Origin: Leclercia sp. UBA7405
GTDB taxonomy: Bacteria; Pseudomonadota; Gammaproteobacteria; Enterobacterales; Enterobacteriaceae
Direction: 5' to 3'
Length of the DNA: 6,574 bases
NCBI GenBank assembly: GCA_002469605.1
Contig: DKMV01000111.1
Coordinates: 1 to 6,574 of the forward strand
A program made the translations under genes and the position numbers. The notes under the pieces were generated by a model, which worked only from the letters and a program-made list of their open reading frames with translations, ran no database searches and was not told the origin of the DNA. Shown one piece after another: positions 1-4,335 of the stretch (positions are counted from its first letter, which is position 1; each line of letters starts with the position of its first letter).

Positions 1-46
1 GTTTGTTGCCACGCGTAACGAGAACCACAAAAAGTTTCGTTAAAAT

Positions 47-57
47 GGGTGCCTGAG
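47..57 (-). promoter_or_regulatory. fbi-like 3' element of hok mRNA, pairs with 404-414
   Basis: The minus-strand RNA reads CUCAGGCACCC here. It is complementary to GGGUGCUUGAG at 414-404 over 11 pairs with one G-U. After a bulged A at 403, three more pairs form (402-400 with 58-60). The elements lie about 350 nt apart and flank the toxin gene, so they bracket an mRNA of roughly 370 nt, in line with hok transcripts. The pairing would lock the full-length message in its inactive form until 3' trimming removes this end. Confidence 0.6.
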
Positions 58-77
58 CTGTACGCCCGATTCCCGTG

Positions 78-105
78 TGCGCAGGCGCTTTTCGGCGCCT
101 GCGCA
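78..105 (-). repeat. Inverted repeat, hairpin in the hok 3' UTR
   Basis: Perfect 11-bp inverted repeat (78-88 with 95-105, loop of 6), starting 10 bases past the hok stop codon. It lacks a U-tract on either strand, so it is better read as a stable stem within the toxin mRNA 3' region than as a terminator. Confidence 0.6.
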
Positions 106-115
106 GACTTGCTCC

Positions 116-271
116 TTACTTACCGGAGCGACAATCCAATTGCGCAATCACCTCTACCGAACCGTGTCGAAAACCGATCTGGCAGAGCGTTTTCCGCGTC
201 ACCAGCGTTAAGATGATTATCGTCAAAGAAATAATCATCAAAACCCCGATACTGGGATTTCTGCGTTTCAT
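116..271 (-). CDS. hok: Hok/Gef-family type I toxin, small membrane-killing peptide
   Basis: Reading the minus strand from the ATG at 271-269 to the TAA at 118-116 gives 51 residues, the usual Hok length. A basic start (MKRRNPS) is followed by a single hydrophobic segment (about residues 8-24, GVLMIISLTIIILTLV), then the family signature TRKTLCQIGFRHGSVEV (residues 25-41) and a C-terminal RSGK. Hok and HokB have TRKSLCEIRYRDG and TRQTLYELRFRDG at this place, so the match is clear; the single Cys after TL is kept. AGGAGG (277-282) lies 5 nt before the ATG, and an in-frame TAA at 289-287 excludes a longer form. Known Hok peptides insert into the inner membrane and collapse its potential when the mRNA escapes its Sok antisense RNA. 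The two ends of the transcript can pair (see the 47-57 and 379-412 entries). The C-terminal part (QLDCRSGK) departs from the usual AAFMAYES-type tail, so activity is not assured. Which hok paralogue this is cannot be told. Confidence 0.88.
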   Translation of the reverse strand: MKRRNPSIGVLMIISLTIIILTLVTRKTLCQIGFRHGSVEVIAQLDCRSGK

Positions 272-312
272 GGATGCCTCCTTGCTTTAGCAGCGGGCGA
301 GGTAGCAAACAT
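268..312 (-). CDS. Short leader ORF overlapping the hok start (mok-like)
   Basis: ATG at 312-310 (a GTG lies directly upstream at 315-313) opens 14 codons, MFATSPAAKARRHP, ending in a TGA that shares bases with the hok ATG (ATGA). The toxin ribosome site AGGAGG lies inside this ORF. In hok loci, toxin translation is coupled to an upstream ORF (mok) that the Sok antisense RNA blocks, and this ORF has the right place and geometry. Its own ribosome site is poor. An alternative is a TTG-started ORF in another frame (308 down to 120) that overlaps nearly all of hok, as mok does in some plasmid loci. I cannot decide between them. Confidence 0.4.
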   Translation of the reverse strand: MFATSPAAKARRHP

Positions 313-372
313 CACGTGGTCTGACGTGTCGTTTCGAGCCCCCGCCCTGATTTTTTGTCAGGCGGGGCTTTC
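305..372 (+). ncRNA. Candidate Sok-like antisense RNA (approximate ends)
   Basis: A Sok-type antitoxin should be read opposite the hok leader, cover the start of the leader ORF (310-315) and end in a stem-loop. A strong plus-strand hairpin sits at 337-369, so an RNA of about 60-70 nt starting near 300-310 would fit. I did not find a convincing plus-strand promoter: TTGCTT at 282-287 with TAGCAA at 303-308 is a poor candidate with a 15-bp spacer. The 5' end is therefore a guess, and the antitoxin is inferred from locus architecture, not from sequence identity. Confidence 0.35.
337..371 (+). terminator. GC-rich stem-loop, likely end of the antisense RNA
   Basis: Bases 337-350 pair with 358-369 in a 12-bp stem, with two bulged C residues (343 and 347) and a T-rich loop (351-357). 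Only TTT follows on the plus strand, so the U-tract is short. The position matches the 3' stem-loop of Sok RNAs. The same bases in the toxin mRNA would form the mirror hairpin in its 5' leader, where the antisense would first contact it. Confidence 0.45.
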
Positions 373-378
373 CACTCT

Positions 379-412
379 CCGTCTCGTGCCCGAGACGGTC
401 AGTCTCAAGCAC
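379..412 (-). promoter_or_regulatory. hok mRNA 5' switch element (metastable hairpin / tac)
   Basis: In the minus-strand RNA, GUGCUUGAGAC (412-402) can pair with GUCUCGGGCAC (396-386): 11 pairs, two of them G-U, loop UGACC. The second arm can instead pair within 398-379 as a perfect 8-bp stem (CCGUCUCG/CGAGACGG, loop GGCA). That frees the first arm to pair with the 3' end of the message (47-57). Mutually exclusive folds of this sort are the hallmark of hok mRNAs, where a nascent 5' hairpin gives way to the long-range tac/fbi pairing. Confidence 0.6.
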
Positions 413-519
413 CCGCAGCCACTCTATCCCATCCCCATAAGAAAACCTTATCTGCGTCACATTTCTACGAGGCGGCTCGTAAACTTTTCCACTTCACTTC
501 CGCCGCGCCGGCAACCGAA

Positions 520-541
520 TAGCGTGATATTCCTCACGTAA
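520..541 (+). promoter_or_regulatory. CRP-like site 1
   Basis: GTGA-N6-TCAC at 524-537, symmetric one base further (CGTGA/TCACG). Each half matches the consensus TGTGA-N6-TCACA at 4 of 5 bases. Centre is 530.5, 51 bp upstream of the second site. It fits a catabolic operon under cAMP-CRP control. Confidence 0.55.
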
Positions 542-570
542 AACCGCTGTTTTATATCTATTCACCGCGT

Positions 571-592
571 TTATGTGGCACAGATCACTGCC
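571..592 (+). promoter_or_regulatory. CRP-like site 2
   Basis: TGTGG-N6-TCACT at 574-589 (4 of 5 in each half), with AGATCAC matching the consensus across the right half. Centre is 581.5. If transcription starts near 644, this is about -62, a class I activation distance. The site is 31 bp (about three turns) from the centre of the palindrome at 603-622. Confidence 0.6.
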
Positions 593-602
593 GCCGATCG
601 CC

Positions 603-622
603 TTTCCACTTCGAAGTGGAAA
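603..622 (+). promoter_or_regulatory. Perfect 20-bp palindrome, likely operator
   Basis: TTTCCACTTC (603-612) is followed directly by its exact reverse complement (613-622). It lies between CRP-like site 2 and the first gene, over the presumed -35 region. The HTH-bearing regulator at 6305 is the natural candidate to bind it. Whether it would activate or repress cannot be read from the sequence. Confidence 0.6.
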
Positions 623-644
623 ACAACTGGCTACAAACTCCCGG
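610..644 (+). promoter_or_regulatory. Candidate sigma-70 promoter of the operon
   Basis: TTCGAA (610-615, 3/6 match to -35) and TACAAA (632-637, 4/6 match to -10) are 16 bp apart, giving a start near 644. The weak -35 inside the palindrome is what an activator-dependent promoter would show. Other weak -10 candidates exist at 553-564, so the start site is uncertain. Downstream, CCCGGGG is repeated in tandem (640-653), and AAACT/AGTTT flanks it (635-639 and 656-660). Confidence 0.3.
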
Positions 645-708
645 GGCCCGGGGTTAGTTTTAATCCAGAGCCATTAACGGGGTAAGACCAGTGATAAACG
701 GAGCGGTA

Positions 709-1029
709 ATGAACGACGTTGAGGACCAGGCAGCGAAAACTGAACAGCTCGCTGACACCACGCTGCAGCAGGTCTTTGCCCTGCTTGGCCGCCACAACAT
801 CATCCCCAATGACGTACAAAAGCAGATGTTGACCTCCCACGTTCGCGCCATGGCGCACCGGTCGATTACCGGCGAGCCGTTGCCGGAGGTTGAAGCTGAC
901 CTGTTTGACGAAATTTCACCAGAATCCATGCGGCTTGCCCGCGAAGTCGTAGCGCAGTTTGGCAATCTTCCCGATGAAGAGGCCTGGCTGCTCTCCGTTC
1001 ACTTCGAAGTCGCAAAAGACAACCTTTAA
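709..1029 (+). CDS. Stand-alone PRD-domain protein, EF_0829/AHA_3910 type
   Basis: A 106-residue protein with no DNA-binding part, made of one helical PTS-regulation domain. The two family histidines appear to be kept: H44 in LTSHVRAMAHR and H98 in LLSVHFEVA. PRDs in BglG/LicR/MtlR regulators are phosphorylated on such histidines by HPr or an EIIB. A free PRD as first gene of an operon could sense phosphorylation or act as a partner to the operon's own regulator (inference). I chose ATG 709, with GGAG at 700-703. A GTG at 691 would add six residues and also has a G-rich stretch before it. The next gene follows after 11 bases, with its ribosome site touching this stop codon. E. coli YhfY, also a small PRD protein in an operon with an unusual transporter, is a similar case from general knowledge. 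Confidence 0.8.
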   Translation: MNDVEDQAAKTEQLADTTLQQVFALLGRHNIIPNDVQKQMLTSHVRAMAHRSITGEPLPEVEADLFDEISPESMRLAREVVAQFGNLPDEEAWLLSVHFEVAKDNL

Positions 1030-1040
1030 GGAGCAACACT

Positions 1041-1403
1041 ATGGAACAAATTACAGTCGTAATTGGCGATCGTCTGGGTAAAGGCCAGAAAGTGGCGGCC
1101 GGCGTAGAGAAAGCGGGCGGCCGTGCGGTAGTGGTGCCGGGTATGGCGGCGGATATGAAGCTGGGCGACGTGATGAAGGCGGAAAACGCCACCTTCGGCA
1201 TCTCCTTCTGCGGCAGCGGCGGTGCGGGCGCTATCACCGCGCAAACCAAATATGGCTACAAAGCGAAATATGGCATGCGTTCGGTCGATGAGGGCGTTAC
1301 CGCCATCAACGAAGGCTGCAACGTGCTGGGCTTTGGCTTTATGGATAAAGAAGAGCTGGGCGAGCGTCTGGTACAGGCGTGGCAGAAGAAGCACGGCGCA
1401 TAA
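1041..1403 (+). CDS. SFCGS-family glycine-rich protein, EF_0830/AHA_3911 type
   Basis: A 120-residue soluble alpha/beta protein. It opens with a strand-loop unit (ITVVIGDRLGKGQKVAAG, residues 4-21). The name-giving motif SFCGSGGAGA is at 55-64, GMRSVDEG at 78-85, and a second cysteine is C93 in EGCNVLGFGF. The Gly-rich loop with C57 looks like a ligand-, phosphate- or phosphoryl-binding site. E. coli YhfU (DUF2620) has a similar GACNTGAGAA stretch next to the putative transporter YhfT, which suggests a shared role as the soluble component of a transport system. No activity has been shown for the family as far as I know. TAAGGAG (1027-1033) is a strong ribosome site that contains the stop of the previous gene. 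The DUF4312 gene starts two bases after the stop. Confidence 0.82.
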   Translation: MEQITVVIGDRLGKGQKVAAGVEKAGGRAVVVPGMAADMKLGDVMKAENATFGISFCGSGGAGAITAQTKYGYKAKYGMRSVDEGVTAINEGCNVLGFGFMDKEELGERLVQAWQKKHGA

Positions 1404-1405
1404 GC

Positions 1406-1705
1406 ATGAAAGAGCAATTCACCACTACGGTGAGAGTGAAAGGCAAGGGTGACGCCAAAGCGCGCGCCTTTGCCGACGCCCTGAACCACGTTCAGGCCGC
1501 GGTGATGAAAGCATCGCCGCATATCTTACTGCGTATTGAGCCACAGGATGTGCAGGTTGTTCAGGCGCAAGAAGCGGTGCGTAAAGAGGCCTTTCTGTTC
1601 TTCTTTCTGCGCCGGGAAAGACGCACTTACAGCGTGGAGCTGGACGTGACCGTCAACGTGACAGCCATCAATCTGGACCAGGTGGACTTTGTCACGCAAC
1701 GCTGA
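1406..1705 (+). CDS. DUF4312 family protein, EF_0831/AHA_3912 type
   Basis: A 99-residue protein of unknown function with no signal peptide. The N-terminal half is basic and helical (residues 10-37, rich in Lys, Ala and Arg). A short aromatic-hydrophobic patch, AFLFFFLRRERR (62-73), is followed by an alternating beta stretch (74-94). The FFF patch next to four arginines could dock on a membrane or on the neighbouring membrane proteins, but this is a guess. I start it at ATG 1406, two bases after the SFCGS stop. There is no good ribosome site, so translation is probably coupled to the gene before it. A GTG at 1379 would overlap the SFCGS gene by 25 bases and is less likely. It always seems to sit between the SFCGS and DUF4311 genes in this cluster (recalled family knowledge). 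Confidence 0.8.
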   Translation: MKEQFTTTVRVKGKGDAKARAFADALNHVQAAVMKASPHILLRIEPQDVQVVQAQEAVRKEAFLFFFLRRERRTYSVELDVTVNVTAINLDQVDFVTQR

Positions 1706-1727
1706 TTCTTACTAATAGGGCAGAACA

Positions 1728-2504
1728 ATGTTCCTGATAATTTTAATAAAATCGCTCATCATCGGCGGCCTGGTTGGCGTCGGCGTAGGCGCCGGGGCTG
1801 CACGCATGTTTCATGCGCCTACCACACAGGGTATGGGCGCGTTTCGTACGTTGGGGGAACTGAACTCCTGCGAAGGGGATCCCGCTTCTCACTTCTCCTT
1901 TGGGTTAGGCTTCTTCTTTAACGCCTGGGCCTCCTCCGTGGCCGCAGGCTCCTTCACACAGGACGTTGACCACCGCATCATCCCTAACTGGGGTGCCGCG
2001 GCGCTGATGATCAAAAACCGCAACGTCGGCGAGACGCTGCACGATCCCCGCAAAATGGCGATTGCCTGCGGCCTGATCGGCATGCTGGTCGTCACCTTCC
2101 TTAACCTGACCGCCTCCTCCGTTCCCGCAGCCCTTCAGGTCACCGCCGTTAAGGTACTGGTACCGGCGGCTAACCTGCTGGTCAACACCGTGATGCCGGT
2201 GATCTTCTGGCTGGCGGCCATCGACGCGGGTAAAAAATCGGGCTTCTGGGCCACCATCTTCGGCGGCGCGGCGCAGCTGATCATGGGCAACGCCGTACCG
2301 GGTCTGGTGCTGGGTATCCTGATTGGTAAAGGGGTAGAAGAGAGCGGCTGGAACCACGTCACTAAGGTGATGATGGCGGCCATCGTTCTGCTGTTCGTAC
2401 TGAGCGGCTTCTTCCGCGGCTTCGACATGAAGATGATCGAATCCTTCCACCTCACCGTACCGAACTGGCTTGAGCTGATCCACGGTTCGCTCAGCGGCAA
2501 GTAA
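1728..2504 (+). CDS. DUF4311 multi-pass membrane protein, EF_0832/AHA_3913 type
   Basis: A 258-residue, very hydrophobic protein, probably one of two membrane components of a transporter. I see about six membrane segments, near residues 3-25, 50-70, 108-130, 140-163, 174-198 and 209-227. A polar region at about 72-105 carries conserved-looking charged and Asn residues (DVDHRIIPNWG, IKNRNVGETLHDPRK). Glycine-rich helices (GGLVGVGVGAGAA) suggest tight packing. The C-terminal tail ends in PNWLELIHGSLSGK. It has no ATP-binding motif and does not resemble the usual EIIC or MFS families by eye. TAGGG at 1716-1720 precedes the ATG by 7 bases. The DUF4310 gene starts 13 bases past the stop, so the two membrane proteins are probably made in equal amounts and may form a complex. 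Confidence 0.83.
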   Translation: MFLIILIKSLIIGGLVGVGVGAGAARMFHAPTTQGMGAFRTLGELNSCEGDPASHFSFGLGFFFNAWASSVAAGSFTQDVDHRIIPNWGAAALMIKNRNVGETLHDPRKMAIACGLIGMLVVTFLNLTASSVPAALQVTAVKVLVPAANLLVNTVMPVIFWLAAIDAGKKSGFWATIFGGAAQLIMGNAVPGLVLGILIGKGVEESGWNHVTKVMMAAIVLLFVLSGFFRGFDMKMIESFHLTVPNWLELIHGSLSGK

Positions 2505-2517
2505 CAGGAGCCTGTAA

Positions 2518-3159
2518 ATGGAACAGAATAAAGGTTTTTGGTATGCCGACTGGTCGTTCCCGATCTTTGTTGGCCTGCTCTCCTCCGGCGTGTTCGCCGG
2601 GACGCACATGTACTACCTCTACGGCATTGGCGCCTTTAACGAAGTGGCCTTTGTAGCGATGCTGAAAGCAGGTATCGATACCGGCGTGTACGGCGCGGTG
2701 GCGGCCTTTGGTGCCAGCTTCCTGTTCGCCCGTATTATCGAAGGCTCTCTGGTAGGGATCCTCGATATCGGTGGTGCCATCCAGACCGGCGTGGGCTTAG
2801 GCGTACCGGCGCTGCTGCTGGGCGCGGGCATCATGTTCCCGGTGACTAACTTCATTGCCGCGCTGATTACCGGTCTGGTGATTGGTCTGGCGATTGGTTA
2901 CATCATCATCCTGGCGCGTAAGTTCACCATCAACCAGAGCAACTCCACCTACGGGGCTGACGTGATGATGGGGGCCGGTAACGCCTCCGGCCGCTTCCTC
3001 GGGCCGTTGATTATCCTCAGCGCCATGACCGCCTCTATACCTATCGGCGTGGGCTCGCTGATTGGCGCACTGCTGTTCTATATCTGGCAGAAGCCGATTA
3101 CCGGTGGCGCCATCCTCGGCGCAATGCTTTTAGGCTGGCTGTTCCCGGTCGCCCTTTAA
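2518..3159 (+). CDS. DUF4310 multi-pass membrane protein, EF_0833/AHA_3914 type
   Basis: A 213-residue integral membrane protein, partner of DUF4311. About six hydrophobic segments are visible: residues 13-35, 40-70, 76-105, 108-132, 160-180 and 183-212. The loop before the fifth is polar and glycine/asparagine-rich (NQSNSTYGADVMMGAGNASGR, around 139-159) and could line a substrate path. Together with the SFCGS and DUF4312 proteins it would make a four-part uptake system that stands where the related dga operon has a mannose-family PTS; this is inference from gene order. AGGAG at 2506-2510 lies 7 bases before the ATG. A GC-rich hairpin (3165-3184) follows the stop and separates the transport half of the operon from the enzyme half. 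Confidence 0.83.
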   Translation: MEQNKGFWYADWSFPIFVGLLSSGVFAGTHMYYLYGIGAFNEVAFVAMLKAGIDTGVYGAVAAFGASFLFARIIEGSLVGILDIGGAIQTGVGLGVPALLLGAGIMFPVTNFIAALITGLVIGLAIGYIIILARKFTINQSNSTYGADVMMGAGNASGRFLGPLIILSAMTASIPIGVGSLIGALLFYIWQKPITGGAILGAMLLGWLFPVAL

Positions 3160-3164
3160 TACCC

Positions 3165-3184
3165 GCGGGCGCTCCGGCGCCCGC
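3165..3184 (+). repeat. Intercistronic hairpin between transport and enzyme genes
   Basis: GCGGGCGC (3165-3172), loop TCCG, GCGCCCGC (3177-3184): a perfect 8-bp GC-only stem six bases after the DUF4310 stop. No T-tract follows, and the ribosome site of the next gene (AGGAG, 3191-3195) is only 6 bases away. It is therefore better suited to protecting the 3' end of a processed upstream mRNA, or tuning expression of the downstream genes, than to ending transcription. Confidence 0.65.
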
Positions 3185-3201
3185 TCCTTCAGGAGATACG
3201 C

Positions 3202-4335
3202 ATGTTTGATTTACTCCTGCGCCGCGCGCGCCTTACCGACGATACCCTGACCGATATCGCCATCCAGGACGGGAAGATCGCCGCGACCGGCGACCTTGAT
3301 GCACTCGCCCGTAAAACGGTAGAGCTGAAGGGTGAAGTGTTCGTCAGCGCGGGCTGGATCGACTCCCACGTCCACTGCTACCCGAACTCCCCTATCTATC
3401 ACGACGAGCCCGACAGCGTGGGCATCGCCACCGGGGTCACCACCGTGGTAGACGCCGGCAGCACCGGGGCGGACGACGTGGACGACTTCTATGACATCAC
3501 CCGTAAGGCCGCAACGGAAGTTTATGCCCTGCTGAACATCTCCCGCGTCGGGCTGATCGCCCAGAACGAGCTGGCCAACATGGCCAATATCGACGCCAGC
3601 GCGGTGCAGCAGGCGGTTAAGCGCCACCCTGATTTTATCGTCGGCCTGAAGGCGCGCATGAGCAGCAGCGTGGTGGGCGAAAACGGCATCACCCCGCTGG
3701 AGCGGGCCAAAGCCATCCAGAAAGAGAACGGCGATTTGCCGCTGATGGTACACATTGGCAACAACCCGCCAAACCTCGACGAGATCGCCGAACTGCTGAC
3801 CTCCGGCGACATCATTACCCACTGCTATAACGGCAAGCCGAACCGCATCCTTACCCCCGGCGGCGAGCTGCGCGCCTCTATTACCAATGCCCTGAAGCGC
3901 GGCGTGCGTCTGGACGTCGGCCACGGCACGGCGAGCTTTAGCTTTCAGGTGGCCAGACGGGCCATCGCCATGGGCATTCTGCCGCACACCATCAGCTCGG
4001 ATATCTACTGCCGCAACCGCATCAACGGCCCGGTGGGAAGTCTGGCGAGCGTGATGTCGAAATTCCTCGCCATCGGCATGTCGCTGCCGCAGGTGATTGA
4101 GTGCGTGACCGCTAACGCCGCCGACGGCCTGCGCCTGGCGCGTAAAGGGCGCATCCAGCCCGGCCTCGATGCCGACCTGACGCTGTTTACGATTAAGCGC
4201 CAGCCAACGGTATTAACAGATGCCGAAAACGACAGCCTGCAGGCTGAACAGATTCTGGTGCCGCTTGCCGCGATCCGCGCGGGCAAGGGCTACATGACCG
4301 AACAAGGGAGCACGGAACATGCCTTCGATCTTTGA
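3202..4335 (+). CDS. Amidohydrolase/deacetylase, EF_0837/AHA_3915 type
   Basis: A 377-residue cytosolic metal-dependent hydrolase of the amidohydrolase superfamily. Metal ligands can be read off: H56 and H58 in DSHVHCYPN, K150 in IVGLKARM (the usual place of a carboxylated bridging lysine), H184 in LMVHIGN, H207 in ITHCYNG and D267 in ISSDIYC. This is the full set for a two-metal centre. The N-terminal and C-terminal beta parts (1-50, 318-360; GRIQPGLDADLTLF) form the small domain usual for dihydroorotase- and deacetylase-like members. It probably removes an acyl group or opens an amide on the substrate before the PLP enzyme acts; the exact substrate is unknown. AGGAG at 3191-3195 precedes the ATG by 6 bases. 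The 3' end overlaps the next gene by 17 bases. Confidence 0.87.
   Translation: MFDLLLRRARLTDDTLTDIAIQDGKIAATGDLDALARKTVELKGEVFVSAGWIDSHVHCYPNSPIYHDEPDSVGIATGVTTVVDAGSTGADDVDDFYDITRKAATEVYALLNISRVGLIAQNELANMANIDASAVQQAVKRHPDFIVGLKARMSSSVVGENGITPLERAKAIQKENGDLPLMVHIGNNPPNLDEIAELLTSGDIITHCYNGKPNRILTPGGELRASITNALKRGVRLDVGHGTASFSFQVARRAIAMGILPHTISSDIYCRNRINGPVGSLASVMSKFLAIGMSLPQVIECVTANAADGLRLARKGRIQPGLDADLTLFTIKRQPTVLTDAENDSLQAEQILVPLAAIRAGKGYMTEQGSTEHAFDL

Larger units (their letters stand above)
369..610 (+). repeat. Three TTTCCACT copies spaced exactly 117 bp
   Basis: The octamer TTTCCACT occurs at 369-376, 486-493 and 603-610. Start-to-start distance is 117 bp both times, about 11 helical turns. 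Copies 2 and 3 share ten bases (TTTCCACTTC). Copy 3 is the left half of the 20-bp palindrome at 603-622. They could be distal half-sites for the factor that binds the palindrome. Copy 1 overlaps the end of the antisense terminator and may be chance. Confidence 0.45.

Noticed and set aside
1..46. Imperfect inverted repeat 17-25 / 34-41
   Set aside because: Eight pairs with a bulge and an A-rich loop; too weak to call a terminator for hok or for a gene to the left.
78..105. Rho-independent terminator
   Set aside because: The stem is strong but no T-tract follows on either strand; it fits better as a stem in the hok mRNA 3' region.
45..105. tRNA fragment (CCCGATTCCCGTG resembles part of a T arm)
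   Set aside because: No acceptor or anticodon stems could be built around it, and the bases are explained by the hok 3' structures.
75..308. Plus-strand ORF 75-290
   Set aside because: It lies antisense to hok, has no ribosome site and no family features; the Hok match on the minus strand is clear.
326..541. Plus-strand ORF of 71 codons in the intergenic region
   Set aside because: No ribosome site and non-protein-like composition; it crosses the terminator hairpin, hok leader and CRP-like site 1.
576..592. Sigma-54-like TGGCAC...TGC promoter
   Set aside because: GG and GC are 11 bases apart where 10 are needed, and the same bases form a good CRP-type site. No sigma-54 activator is visible, unlike in the Salmonella dga operon.
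691..708. GTG 691 as start of the PRD gene
   Set aside because: Possible, but ATG 709 has GGAG at a suitable distance and gives a length that suits the family; kept as an alternative.
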